From NCBI GenBank assembly GCA_934553255.1, contig CAKTEZ010000019.1, positions 1 through 26,144 on the forward strand: a stretch of DNA of 26,144 nucleotides. The letters are read 5' to 3'. The notes under the pieces are model-generated. The model searched no databases, was not told where the DNA came from, and saw only the letters and a program-made list of their open reading frames with translations. Each line of letters begins with the position of its first letter. Positions within the stretch are counted from its first letter, which is position 1. This DNA comes from an uncultured Oscillospiraceae bacterium (lineage in GTDB: Bacteria > Bacillota > Clostridia > Oscillospirales > Oscillospiraceae). Below are positions 6,605 through 14,385 of this stretch, piece by piece. The position numbers were made by a program, and so were the translations under genes.

Positions 6605-8191
6605 TTATTTCGATACGGTCAGCCAGTCCTCCAGCACCAGCCCCGGGTTGTGCTTGGTGAGGAAGCCGACGCTCCACTCGCCGCCGAAGGCGATGAGCCT
6701 GCGTCCCTTGAAGTCCTCAAGCAGCTTCGACCCCGTGCAGAACGTCAGATCCTTGGGGTCGCACGGACATTCGGCGATGAGGCGCAGATGCTCATAAGGC
6801 AGCGCGCTCATCCGCAGCTCCACGCCGTACTCGTTCTTCATGCGGTATTCGAACACGTCGAACTGCAGCGTGCCGACCACGCCGACCACGATGTCCTCGA
6901 AGCCCGTGTCCGGCATCTTGAAGATCTGGATCGCGCCCTCCTGCGCGATCTGCTCCACGCCCTTAACGAACTGCTTGCGCTTCATCGTGTCCTTGGGGCT
7001 GACGGACATGAAGTGTTCCGGCTCAAAGGTCGGAATGCCGCCGAAGCGAAACTTTTTGCCCGGTACGGTGATGGTGTCGCCGATGGAGAAGATGCCGGGG
7101 TCGAACACGCCGATGATGTCGCCCGCATAGGCCTCCTGCACGATCTCGCGCTCGCTCGCCATCATGGTCTGCGGCTGGCTCAGGCGCATCTTCTTGCCGC
7201 CCTGTACATGGTAATACTCCGCGTCGCGCTCAAACTTGCCCGAGCAGATACGCATGAACGCCAATCGGTCGCGGTGCGCCTTGTTCATGTTTGCCTGAAT
7301 TTTAAAGACGAACGCGGAAAAATCCGGAGAAAAGGCGTCAACGAGACCCGCGTCGCTCTCGCGCGAGAGCGGGGCCGTCGTCATGCGGAGAAATCCCTCC
7401 AGAAACGGCTCCACGCCGAAATTCGTCAGCGCGCTGCCGAAAAAGACGGGGGAAAGCGTACCGTTTCGCACGGCGTCGAGGTCAAACTCACGCCCCGCGC
7501 CGAGCAGCTCGATCTCGTCGGCGAGGTTATCGCGCCGCTTCTGCCCGATGAGGTCCACCAGCGCGGGGTCGTCGAGTGCGATCTCGGTCACGCCCGCCTT
7601 CCTCGCGTGACCCGCGTCGGTGAAGTGGATGATGTACTGCTTCTCGCGGTCATAAACGCCCTGAAACTCCTTGCCGCAGCCGATGGGCCAGTTGACGGCG
7701 TAGGTGTCGATGCCCAGCTCGCGCTCGACCTCCTCGCACAGTTCGAGCGGGTCGCGCGTCTCGCGGTCCATCTTATTGATAAAGGTGAAGATGGGGATGT
7801 GGCGCAGGGCGCACACGCGGAACAGCTTGCGCGTCTGCGGCTCGACGCCCTTCGCGCCGTCAATGACCATCACCGCGCTGTCTGCCGCCATGAGCGTGCG
7901 GTAGGTATCCTCGGAGAAGTCCTGATGGCCGGGGGTATCGAGAATGTTGATGCAGTAGCCGCCGTGCTGGAACTGCATGACCGAGGAGGTGACGGAAATG
8001 CCGCGCTGCTTCTCGATCTCCATCCAGTCGGAGGTCGCGGCGCGGGCGCGTTTGCCCTTGACCTCGCCTGCCTGCGCGATGGCGCCGCCGTAAAGCAGGA
8101 ACTTTTCGGTCAGCGTCGTTTTACCGGCGTCCGGGTGGGAAATGATGGCAAAGGTCCTCCGGCGGGAGATCTCTTCCTGTAAGGTGGCCAT
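6605..8191 (-). CDS. prfC: Peptide chain release factor 3 (RF3)
   Basis: 528 residues, almost exactly the length of E. coli RF3. This translational GTPase removes RF1/RF2 from the ribosome after peptide release. The GTPase motifs are SHPDAGKTT (18-26), DTPGH (85-89) and NKMD (139-142), with the RF3-type stretch SDWMEIEKQRGISVTSSVMQ between the first two. The ATG at 8191 was chosen because AAGGAG lies eight bases upstream and the protein then begins MATLQEEISRRRTFAIISHP, as is usual for RF3. The frame stays open further upstream without a better start. It is a single-gene unit with its own promoter and a shared terminator. Confidence 0.96.
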   Translation of the reverse strand: MATLQEEISRRRTFAIISHPDAGKTTLTEKFLLYGGAIAQAGEVKGKRARAATSDWMEIEKQRGISVTSSVMQFQHGGYCINILDTPGHQDFSEDTYRTLMAADSAVMVIDGAKGVEPQTRKLFRVCALRHIPIFTFINKMDRETRDPLELCEEVERELGIDTYAVNWPIGCGKEFQGVYDREKQYIIHFTDAGHARKAGVTEIALDDPALVDLIGQKRRDNLADEIELLGAGREFDLDAVRNGTLSPVFFGSALTNFGVEPFLEGFLRMTTAPLSRESDAGLVDAFSPDFSAFVFKIQANMNKAHRDRLAFMRICSGKFERDAEYYHVQGGKKMRLSQPQTMMASEREIVQEAYAGDIIGVFDPGIFSIGDTITVPGKKFRFGGIPTFEPEHFMSVSPKDTMKRKQFVKGVEQIAQEGAIQIFKMPDTGFEDIVVGVVGTLQFDVFEYRMKNEYGVELRMSALPYEHLRLIAECPCDPKDLTFCTGSKLLEDFKGRRLIAFGGEWSVGFLTKHNPGLVLEDWLTVSK

Positions 8192-8234
8192 AGTGTCGTC
8201 TCCTTGCATACGATGTTTGTCAATACAAATAGGC

Positions 8235-8263
8235 AGTTTACCATAGCTTTCCCGCATTTGCAA
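8235..8263 (-). promoter_or_regulatory. Promoter of prfC
   Basis: TTGCAA (8263-8258), a 17-base spacer and TAAACT (8240-8235) on the minus strand, about 45 bases before the start codon. Confidence 0.65.
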
Positions 8264-8304
8264 GGCGGCGCGCCCAAAATTTGCGGAAAAGCGAAAAATA
8301 TGGC

Positions 8305-8333
8305 TTGACAAACCGGAGATGGTCTGGTATTAT
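8305..8333 (+). promoter_or_regulatory. Promoter of tRNA-Gly
   Basis: Consensus TTGACA (8305-8310), a 17-base spacer and TATTAT (8328-8333), ending 12 bases before the mature tRNA. Confidence 0.85.
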
Positions 8334-8345
8334 TTTCAATGTTCC

Positions 8346-8421
8346 GCGGGCGTAGCTCATCTGGTAGAGCGCCACCTTGCCAAGGTGGAGGTAGCGAGTT
8401 CGAGCCTCGTCGCCCGCTCCA
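8346..8421 (+). tRNA. tRNA-Gly (GCC)
   Basis: A 76-base cloverleaf. The acceptor stem is GCGGGCG/CGCCCGC, the D arm contains AGCTCATCTGGTAGAGC, the anticodon loop TTGCCAA holds anticodon GCC closed by CCACC/GGTGG, and the T arm contains GTTCGAGCC. The discriminator T and a genomically encoded CCA complete the 3' end. It has its own promoter upstream and a terminator that begins at its last base. Confidence 0.97.
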
Positions 8422-8450
8422 AAAGCACCGACTTTGTCGGTGCTTTTTTT
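8421..8450 (+). terminator. Terminator of tRNA-Gly
   Basis: Stem AAAAGCACCGAC/GTCGGTGCTTTT (12 bp) with a TTT loop and a T run to 8450. Confidence 0.9.
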
Positions 8451-8503
8451 CGCGCTCCTTGGCGTTCACCGTTGCGGCCGAGCATCGGATTGACATTTTT
8501 AAG

Positions 8504-8537
8504 GAAGGCCGCAGCTTTCGCTGCGGCCTCCCTTTTT
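8504..8537. terminator. Hairpin terminator downstream of the small membrane protein gene
   Basis: Nine-bp stem GGCCGCAGC (8507-8515) / GCTGCGGCC (8520-8528) with a TTTC loop. The clear T run (8533-8537) is on the plus strand. The minus-strand side, where the gene ends, has only TTCCTT. It probably acts on both strands, less well on the minus. Confidence 0.65.
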
Positions 8538-8557
8538 GTTCTCTTGTTCCTTATCCC

Positions 8558-8893
8558 TTACACCATCAGATAGCCGATGCCCATGATCAGATAGAGCGGG
8601 CCGAAGCAATAGGGCATGAAAAGATCGTTATGGGGTATCTTGATCTTGAAGCAGTCCGTAAGGACCAAGATCTCGCACACATACGCCAGCGCACCGGAAA
8701 TATAGCCGATCGCCCGCAGCGCCTCGCCCTTACCGGCAAAGGACAGCAGGAACAGCGTCACCGCAAATACGACCAACGCATTGCGTATGCACAGAATGGT
8801 CTGCGTCGGCGTGTTTTTCGTCTGCCCAATGAGCAGGTCTTCTTTCGGAAGCATTTTGGGGGAGGTCTCCACGCATTTTGTATTCTCTAGCAT
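8558..8893 (-). CDS. Small membrane protein of unknown function
   Basis: 111 residues. A polar N-terminus of about 35 residues (with three Lys and several Thr) is followed by three predicted membrane helices at about 38-54, 60-79 and 91-111, the last ending at the stop codon. I recognise no family. The ATG has AAAGGA 11 bases upstream, and a good promoter lies about 60 bases before it. It is a single-gene unit between the tRNA and walJ. A coding role is supported by promoter, start and terminator. Confidence 0.7.
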   Translation of the reverse strand: MLENTKCVETSPKMLPKEDLLIGQTKNTPTQTILCIRNALVVFAVTLFLLSFAGKGEALRAIGYISGALAYVCEILVLTDCFKIKIPHNDLFMPYCFGPLYLIMGIGYLMV

Positions 8894-8950
8894 GCTCGTT
8901 CGCGTCCTTTCTTTTTTTCGCTCTTAAGGGCATTCCGTTTTGTTATTTTT

Positions 8951-8979
8951 AGTATACCGAATTTCTATCCGTTTGTAAA
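8951..8979 (-). promoter_or_regulatory. Promoter of the small membrane protein gene
   Basis: TTTACA (8979-8974), a 17-base spacer and TATACT (8956-8951) on the minus strand. Confidence 0.75.
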
Positions 8980-9058
8980 GAAGATATTAAGAAAGTGCCA
9001 TGTAGAAAATTTACGCATTCTTAGCGCCTTCTCTGTGCAGATTGCACGAGGATTTGCT

Positions 9059-9087
9059 TTGACTATTGGTCCGCTCTGTGGTATTCT
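9059..9087 (+). promoter_or_regulatory. Promoter of the walJ-rlmH operon
   Basis: TTGACT (9059-9064), a 17-base spacer and TATTCT (9082-9087), about 30 bases before the walJ start. Confidence 0.7.
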
Positions 9088-9118
9088 GGAGCAGAGAATA
9101 GACAAAGGACCTGTTTTC

Positions 9119-9901
9119 ATGGAATTTTACACCCTTGCCAGCGGTTCGAGCGGCAACTGCACCCTCGTGCGGGCGGGCGGCGCGGTGCTGCTGTTCGACG
9201 CGGGCATCTCCTGCCGCCGTATCGAGTGGAGCCTGCGGACTCTGGGGCTGACGCTCTCCGATCTGACCGCAGTTTTCCTCACGCACGAACACGCCGACCA
9301 CATCGGCGGTCTTGCGACGCTCTGCAAAAAATGCTCCGCACCCATCTACGCGAGCCGCGGCATGACGCATCTCCTCACCTGCCCCGCCGTCCCCTTCACC
9401 GCGGGCGGCGCGGTCACGCTTGGCGCCTGCACCGTGCGCTCGTTTTCCACCTCGCACGACGCCATCGACCCCGTGGGCTACCGCGTGGACGGGCCGGACG
9501 GCTCGTTCGGTCTGCTGACCGACACCGGCTATGTGACCGACGCGGCGGCGGAAACGCTCGACGGTGTGGACCTGCTGCTGCTTGAAGCAAATCACGACGT
9601 GGAGACGCTGCAATACGGCCCCTATCCCTATTTCCTCAAGCGCCGCATTCTCGGCGACGAGGGACACCTGTCCAACGACGCGGCGGCGGCATTTGCGCTG
9701 CGCGCCGCGGAGCGCGGCACGCGCGACATTCTGCTCGCCCATCTTTCCCAAGAGAACAACACGCCCGAAATGGCGGAATATGCCGTCGCGCGCGCTTTGC
9801 AGGCGGCGGGCCGCACCGTGCGGCTCGGCGTCGCGCCGCGCGACACCATGAGCGAGGTACACCTATGCAAAAAGTCACCGTCCTTTGCGTCGGAAAGCTG
9901 A
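9119..9901 (+). CDS. walJ: MBL-fold metallo-hydrolase, WalJ/YycJ family
   Basis: 260 residues from the ATG at 9119, chosen because AAAGGA lies nine bases upstream and the protein then opens with the family pattern MEFYTLASGSSGNCTLV. The metal-binding motif HEHADH is at 56-61, with further ligand candidates in SHD (112-114), TDTGYVTD (about 134-141) and EANHD (156-160). This beta-lactamase-fold family is linked to the WalRK cell-wall regulon in Bacillus and to DNA repair in some reports; its substrate is unsettled. Its 3' end overlaps rlmH by 37 bases. The walJ-rlmH neighbourhood is conserved in Firmicutes, but walRK itself is not in this window. Confidence 0.92.
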   Translation: MEFYTLASGSSGNCTLVRAGGAVLLFDAGISCRRIEWSLRTLGLTLSDLTAVFLTHEHADHIGGLATLCKKCSAPIYASRGMTHLLTCPAVPFTAGGAVTLGACTVRSFSTSHDAIDPVGYRVDGPDGSFGLLTDTGYVTDAAAETLDGVDLLLLEANHDVETLQYGPYPYFLKRRILGDEGHLSNDAAAAFALRAAERGTRDILLAHLSQENNTPEMAEYAVARALQAAGRTVRLGVAPRDTMSEVHLCKKSPSFASES

Positions 9902-10347
9902 AGGAGCCGTTCTATGCCGCCGCCGCGGCGGAGTATCAAAAGCGCCTGCAGCGCCATTGCAAATTGGAGATCGTCGAGCTGCCGGAGCAGAAGCTGCCGG
10001 AGGCTCCCTCCCCCGCCGAGATCGCGCAGGCGCTCGCCAAGGAGGCGGCGCTCCTTGAGGAACGGCTTCCCAAGGGCGGCGCGGTCATCGCCCTGTGCAT
10101 CGAGGGGACGGAGCTGAGCAGCGAGGCCCTCTCGAAAAAGCTGACGCAGCTGGCCGCGGCGGGCGCGTCACAGCTGACCTTCCTCATCGGCGGCAGCTTC
10201 GGCCTGCACGAGCGCATGAAGGCACGCGCCGACCTGCGCCTATCCATGTCGCCCATGACCTTCCCGCACCATCTGGCGCGGGTGATGCTTTTGGAGCAGA
10301 TCTACCGCGCGTACCAGATCGACGCCGGCACGCGCTACCATAAATAG
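9865..10347 (+). CDS. rlmH: 23S rRNA (pseudouridine1915-N3)-methyltransferase RlmH
   Basis: 160 residues, the normal RlmH length. This SPOUT methyltransferase modifies pseudouridine 1915 in helix 69 of 23S rRNA in the assembled 70S ribosome. Visible signatures are the N-terminal VTVLCVGKLKEPFY, the SAM-binding knot FLIGGSFGLHERM and the conserved C-terminus YRAYQIDAGTRYHK, where the last residues line the active site. The start overlaps the end of walJ, which suggests translational coupling, and the start codon of the next gene follows 12 bases after the stop. Confidence 0.97.
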   Translation: MQKVTVLCVGKLKEPFYAAAAAEYQKRLQRHCKLEIVELPEQKLPEAPSPAEIAQALAKEAALLEERLPKGGAVIALCIEGTELSSEALSKKLTQLAAAGASQLTFLIGGSFGLHERMKARADLRLSMSPMTFPHHLARVMLLEQIYRAYQIDAGTRYHK

Positions 10348-10359
10348 GAGGAAAAAACG

Positions 10360-10683
10360 ATGCCATTTCCCAAGCTGAGCTGGGGCCGCGAAAAGCACGA
10401 CCTCGCCGAACGCTGGCCGAAGCTGCCGGACGGCACGCCGGAAAAGCCCGCGTTTCTTACCGCCTCAACGGAGGAGGACAACGCCGCGGGCATGACGGTG
10501 GAGATGCTGCGCGCCTACGGCATCCCCGTGATGAAGGAGTACGATGACGACGGCACGCTCGGCAAGGTCCTTTTCGGCACGCCGAACGGCGGCGTCGGCC
10601 TGTATGTTCCCGAAAGTATGCTTGAGGACGCGAGGAACCTCCTCGCGCCCGTTGATGAAACCACTCTGGAGGAGGAGCAATAA
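10360..10683 (+). CDS. DUF2007-like small protein
   Basis: 107 residues. The middle part (from about AGMTVEMLRAYGIPVMKEYD to ESMLEDARNLL) resembles the DUF2007 putative signal-transducing domain: alternate access to a helix, a short beta hairpin and a VPESMLEDAR helix. It has no Cys. The N-terminus (MPFPKLSWGREKHDL) is a polar extension. GGAGGAAAAAACG precedes the ATG. Its stop codon overlaps the next start as TAATG, so it is probably co-translated with the hexose phosphate mutase. The biochemical function is unknown. Confidence 0.75.
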   Translation: MPFPKLSWGREKHDLAERWPKLPDGTPEKPAFLTASTEEDNAAGMTVEMLRAYGIPVMKEYDDDGTLGKVLFGTPNGGVGLYVPESMLEDARNLLAPVDETTLEEEQ

Positions 10684-12407
10684 TGGATTACCGCAAGGAA
10701 TATGAAAAGTGGCTCGCCGCCCCCGCGCTGAGCGAGGACGAGCGCGCCGAGCTGCGCGCGCTGGAGGGCAACGAGACCGAGATCAAGAACCGTTTCTACG
10801 GCCCGCTTGAGTTCGGCACGGCGGGACTGCGCGGCACGATGTTCACCGGACTGCACAACATGAACCGCCATGTCATCCGCTGGGCGACGCAGGGCTTTGC
10901 CAATGTCATCTGCGCCGAGGGGCCGGAGGCCATGCAAAAGGGCGTCGCCGTGTGCATGGACTGCCGCAACCACTCCGCCGAATTCGCGCGCGAGACCGCC
11001 TGCGTCATGGCGGCGAACGGCATCCATGTGCGGCTCTTTGAGTCGCTGCGTCCCACGCCGGAGCTGAGCTTTGCCGTGCGCGAGTACGGCTGTCAGGCGG
11101 GCGTGAATGTCACGGCCAGCCACAACCCCAAGGAGTACAACGGCTACAAGGTCTACTGGGCGGACGGCGCGCAGCTGCCGCCGCAGCACGCCGCCGCCAT
11201 TGCTGCGGAGCTGACGAAGATCGACATTTTCACGGGCGCGAAGTCGATGGACTACGATGCCGCCGTGGCGGAGGGCCGGATCGAGCTGCTCGGCGAGGAC
11301 TGCGACCGCCGCTTTATGGCGAATGTCATGGGCATGGTGAACGACTATGCGACCGTGGAAAAGGTCGCGGACCGCTTCGGCATGGTCTATACCCCGTTCC
11401 ACGGCTGCGGCCACAAGCTGGTGCCGGAGGCGCTGACACGGCTCGGCGTGAAGCGCCTGTACTGCGAGCCGAAGCAGATGGTCATCGACGGCGATTTTCC
11501 GACCGTCGTTTCCCCCAACCCCGAAAACCCCGAGGGCTTCTACCTCGCCGTGGACCTTGCCAGAGAAAAGAAGGTCGACCTTATCCTCGGCACCGACCCC
11601 GACAGCGACCGCGTGGGCATTCTCTCCCGCGCCCCCGGCGGCGATTTTGTCCCCCTCACCGGCAACCAGACCGGCGTGCTGCTGCTCGACTACCTCATCG
11701 GCGCGATGAAGCGCGCGGGCAAGCTGCCCGAAAAGCCCGCCGCGCTCAAGACCATCGTCACCACCGAAATGGCGCGCGCCGTGGCGGAGGCCAACGGCCT
11801 CGACTGCTACGACACCTTCACCGGCTTCAAGTTCATGGCGGAAAAAATGAACGAGCTGGAGAGTGCGGGTAAAAACACCGTCATTTTCTCCTACGAGGAA
11901 AGCTACGGCTATATGATCGGCCACTATGTCCGCGATAAGGACGCCGTGACCGCCGCGCTGCTCGTCACCGAGATGGCGGCGTGGTACTTCGCGCAGGGCA
12001 TGACGCTCTACGACGCGCTGCAGGCGCTCTACCGGAAGTACGGCTGGTACGGCGAAAAGACGCACAACCTCGTCATGCCCGGCCTTGACGGTCTGGAGAA
12101 GATGGCGGCGCTGATGAAGTCCCTGCGCGCCGAGCCGCCCGCCGAGATCGGCGGAGTGCGCGTCGCGCGCTGGAAGGACTATGCCGACGGCACGGTACAC
12201 GACGCCGCGTCCGGCGCGGTCACGCCGATGGCGCTCTCCGGCAGCAACGTCCTGCGCTACGAGCTGACCGACGGCACGAGCATTCTTGTCCGTCCCTCCG
12301 GCACCGAGCCGAAGATCAAGGTCTATATCCTCACGAAGGGCGCGGACGCGCACGAGCGCGACGCGAACATCGAAAAATACAGCGCGTGGGTCAAGACCCT
12401 CGCCTGA
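10683..12407 (+). CDS. Phosphoglucomutase/phosphomannomutase family enzyme
   Basis: 574 residues, the size of the long PgcA/PGM2-type alpha-phosphohexomutases. It interconverts hexose-1- and 6-phosphates and so links glycolysis to sugar nucleotides for glycan synthesis. Motifs in order: FGTAGLRG (44-51), the phosphoserine loop TASHNPKEYNGYK (144-156), the metal loop DPDSDR (305-310), the sugar-binding EESYGYMIG, and the phosphate-binding RPSGTEPKIKVY near the end. All catalytic motifs are intact. The start overlaps the preceding stop by one base. A hairpin follows the stop. Preference for glucose over mannose or other sugars cannot be read from sequence. Confidence 0.94.
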   Translation: MDYRKEYEKWLAAPALSEDERAELRALEGNETEIKNRFYGPLEFGTAGLRGTMFTGLHNMNRHVIRWATQGFANVICAEGPEAMQKGVAVCMDCRNHSAEFARETACVMAANGIHVRLFESLRPTPELSFAVREYGCQAGVNVTASHNPKEYNGYKVYWADGAQLPPQHAAAIAAELTKIDIFTGAKSMDYDAAVAEGRIELLGEDCDRRFMANVMGMVNDYATVEKVADRFGMVYTPFHGCGHKLVPEALTRLGVKRLYCEPKQMVIDGDFPTVVSPNPENPEGFYLAVDLAREKKVDLILGTDPDSDRVGILSRAPGGDFVPLTGNQTGVLLLDYLIGAMKRAGKLPEKPAALKTIVTTEMARAVAEANGLDCYDTFTGFKFMAEKMNELESAGKNTVIFSYEESYGYMIGHYVRDKDAVTAALLVTEMAAWYFAQGMTLYDALQALYRKYGWYGEKTHNLVMPGLDGLEKMAALMKSLRAEPPAEIGGVRVARWKDYADGTVHDAASGAVTPMALSGSNVLRYELTDGTSILVRPSGTEPKIKVYILTKGADAHERDANIEKYSAWVKTLA

Positions 12408-12431
12408 CCGCACAGCCCCGCACAACACGAC

Positions 12432-12463
12432 AGAGGGCGGCGTTTTACGCCGCCCTCTGCCTT
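12432..12463 (+). terminator. Hairpin after the phosphohexomutase gene
   Basis: An 11-bp perfect stem AGAGGGCGGCG/CGCCGCCCTCT (12432-12442, 12448-12458) with a TTTTA loop. Only GCCTTTG follows, so termination may be partial and may let transcription into the LysO gene, for which no separate promoter is apparent. Confidence 0.6.
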
Positions 12464-12481
12464 TGAAAGGAAGAGCTTCCC

Positions 12482-13450
12482 ATGGCCTCGCTTGCCCTCT
12501 ACTGGTCCGTTATGATCGCCTGCTACCTGCTCGCCTCGCGCCTGCGCCGCTACGCCGACCGGCTCGGCTTTGTGAATACGCTCCTGAGCGTCAGCGTCTA
12601 CGCACTCGTTTTCGTGATGGGGCTTCGCATGGGCGCGAACCGTGAGGTGACGGACAGCCTCGGCGTCATCGGCGTGCAGGCGCTGCTCGTCACCGTGCTG
12701 ACGATGAGCTTCAGTATGCTCGGTGCGTTCGCCGTGCGCCGCGCGCTGCACATTGACCGCTATGCCCTGCCCCGCGGCACGGAACATAGTGCGGCTGCGT
12801 CGGCCGCCGCCGCGCGGACGGGCGTCTCCGGCTCCAAGACCTCGCTCATCATCTTCGCGATGGTCGCGGCGGGAATGCTGCTCGGCTATTTTGTCATCCC
12901 GCGCGTCACCGATCCGGACGCCTTTCAGACCATGTCCGGAAGCTGGCTCGTCGTCGGCTTGTGTCTGCTGCTCGCCTTCGTCGGCTTCGGCATGGGGCTG
13001 GAGGGCAAACTCAGGACCATGCTGCGCGGCGCGGGACTCGGCATCGTTCTGGTCCCGCTGGCGATGGTCCTCGGAACGCTGCTCGCGGGCGCGGTCTACT
13101 CGCTTCTCTCTCCCATGACGCTGCGGGAGGGACTCGCCATCAGCGCAGGCTTCGGCTGGTACACGCTCGCGCCGAGCGTCATCTCCGGCGCGGGACACGC
13201 GGTCGCGGGCGCGGTATCGTTCCTGCACAATGTACTGCGCGAAACGCTCGGCATCATTCTGCTCCCGCTTGCCGCATCCAGGCTTGGTTACATCGAAGCC
13301 GTCACGCTGCCCGGAACATGCGCGATGGATGTGTGTCTGCCCATCGTCGAGCAGTCCTGCAACGCCGAAACGCTGCCCTACTCCTTCGCGGCGGGCGCTG
13401 CCTCCTGTCTTTTCTCCGCGCTGCTCGTACCGCTCATCATGGGCGTATAG
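12482..13450 (+). CDS. lysO: LysO-type lysine exporter (DUF340 family)
   Basis: 322 residues with about eight to ten hydrophobic segments. The LysO/YbjE family exports lysine across the inner membrane in E. coli. The match rests on the C-terminal half: SAGFGWYTLAPSVISG, then FLHNVLRETLGIILLPLAAS, then LPGTCAMDVCLPIVEQ. These correspond to the conserved GFGWYS, RELIAI and CGATSMDFTLPV regions of the E. coli protein. A polar loop at about 95-120 separates the two halves. AAAGGAAGAG precedes the ATG. No lysine riboswitch is present in the 74-base upstream gap, so lysine as substrate remains an inference. Confidence 0.82.
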   Translation: MASLALYWSVMIACYLLASRLRRYADRLGFVNTLLSVSVYALVFVMGLRMGANREVTDSLGVIGVQALLVTVLTMSFSMLGAFAVRRALHIDRYALPRGTEHSAAASAAAARTGVSGSKTSLIIFAMVAAGMLLGYFVIPRVTDPDAFQTMSGSWLVVGLCLLLAFVGFGMGLEGKLRTMLRGAGLGIVLVPLAMVLGTLLAGAVYSLLSPMTLREGLAISAGFGWYTLAPSVISGAGHAVAGAVSFLHNVLRETLGIILLPLAASRLGYIEAVTLPGTCAMDVCLPIVEQSCNAETLPYSFAAGAASCLFSALLVPLIMGV

Positions 13451-13463
13451 CTGCCTTTTATGC

Positions 13464-13504
13464 AAGGTCCCGCTTGACCGGCACGGTCAAGCGGGACCTT
13501 TTTT
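13464..13504. terminator. Strong bidirectional terminator
   Basis: A 17-bp perfect stem (13464-13480 with 13484-13500) around a GCA loop, with a T run on the plus strand. It separates the LysO gene from the converging ABC importer operon; on the minus strand its arms end in TT followed by GC. Confidence 0.9.
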
Positions 13505-14262
13505 CAGTCTTTTCTGCACTCGGCGGTGATCTCCCCGCGCAGCGCCGAAAGCTGCGGCGTACTCAGATCGCGTGGGTACGGCAGGTCCAGCTCCCATTCA
13601 CGCACAGAGCTGTCCGCGTGCAGCACGACGATCTTCTGCGCGAGCAGCAGCGCCTCGTCAAGCTGATGCGTGACGAGCAGAATGGTCTTTCGCAGCTCCT
13701 TTTGAATGTCCAGCAGCTCCGATTGCAGCTCGCCGCGCGTGATAAAGTCGAGCGAAGCGAACGGCTCGTCCATCAGCAGCACCTGCGCCTGACTCGCCAG
13801 CACGCGGGCAAGCCCGAGCCGCTGGCGCATACCGGTGGACAACTCCACGGGCGTCATGTCGGCGTAGTCCTCCAGCCGCACGAGCCGTACGAGTTTCCTC
13901 GCCAGCTCCAGCCGCTCCTCCGGCGTGCGTCCCGCGCCCGCCGCCATGGCGACATTGCGCTCCACCGAGGTCCATGTGATCACATAAGGATCGGGCGAGA
14001 GCAGCGCGCAGCGCCAGCCCTCCGGCATCACGATCTCACCGGAATCCGGTGCGTCCTTCGTGCCGTCGATGAGCCGCAAAAGCGTACTCTTGCCGCAGCC
14101 GCTGCGCCCCAGGATCGCCGTAAGCTTTCCCGCGGGGAAATCCACCGTTGCGCCGTGGAGTACGGTGCGCGTGGTCGAGGGGCGCTTCGCGCCGTTGAGG
14201 ATAATATCGGTACTTTGCGTCGTATAGGTCTTGACAAGGTCTTTCACCTGAATGCCGTTCAT
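13504..14262 (-). CDS. ABC transporter ATPase, SsuB/TauB-like (second ATPase of importer)
   Basis: 252 residues from the ATG at 14262, preceded by AGGAGAGAAA. It resembles ATPases of nitrate/sulfonate/taurine importers: Walker A GRSGCGKST (52-60), signature LSTGMRQRLGLA, Walker B VLLMDEPFASLD and the H-loop LLVTHQLDEA are all present. The Q-loop is unusual: where relatives have FQ-x-P before a conserved W, this protein has SPDPYVITW, so the glutamine is replaced by proline. It also carries an N-terminal insertion around residues 18-33. It is the last gene of the importer operon, 123 bases after the first ATPase, in a gap with two hairpins. No permease of its own class is nearby. Confidence 0.88.
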   Translation of the reverse strand: MNGIQVKDLVKTYTTQSTDIILNGAKRPSTTRTVLHGATVDFPAGKLTAILGRSGCGKSTLLRLIDGTKDAPDSGEIVMPEGWRCALLSPDPYVITWTSVERNVAMAAGAGRTPEERLELARKLVRLVRLEDYADMTPVELSTGMRQRLGLARVLASQAQVLLMDEPFASLDFITRGELQSELLDIQKELRKTILLVTHQLDEALLLAQKIVVLHADSSVREWELDLPYPRDLSTPQLSALRGEITAECRKD

Positions 14263-14282
14263 TTTCTCTCCTGCCTTTCGCC

Positions 14283-14349
14283 GTTTTCCGCCGGACGGAA
14301 AACAATACCATCGGCTGCGGGGAGGCTGACCCGCGGCCAATGGTATTGT
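14283..14349. other. Two adjoining stem-loops between the ATPase genes
   Basis: A long hairpin (14302-14349) has perfect 10-bp ends ACAATACCAT/ATGGTATTGT and an inner GC-rich stem, about 20 pairs in all with two imperfections and an 8-base loop. A second 8-bp stem, GTTTTCCG/CGGAAAAC (14283-14303), shares two bases with it, so the tips of the two compete. On the coding (minus) strand the long stem is followed by TTTT, so it could act as a partial terminator that lowers expression of the last ATPase. Confidence 0.6.
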
Positions 14350-14385
14350 AACAGGGTATTGGTTTTTTTGCAATGAGAAAGAAGC

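Noticed and set aside
6554..8182. Plus-strand open frame of 542 codons opposite prfC
   Set aside because: Antisense shadow of RF3, with Arg/His/Ala/Leu-rich sequence and no recognisable domain; it also starts in the terminator region.
8451..8557. Possible small RNA gene between the tRNA and the small membrane protein gene
   Set aside because: A TTGACA occurs at 8490-8495 but has no matching -10 box before the hairpin, so there is no promoter to support a transcript.
10515..12428. Minus-strand open frame of 637 codons opposite the phosphohexomutase gene
   Set aside because: Shadow of a gene with all catalytic motifs intact; composition is His/Arg/Ala/Val-rich with no domain.
12408..12481. 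Lysine riboswitch before the LysO-type exporter
   Set aside because: The gap is only 74 bases, and a hairpin occupies much of it; far too short for the lysine riboswitch.
14302..14349. Miniature transposable element with 10-bp terminal inverted repeats
   Set aside because: The repeats close a continuous hairpin with a short loop, there is no obvious target-site duplication, and no second copy was seen in the window.
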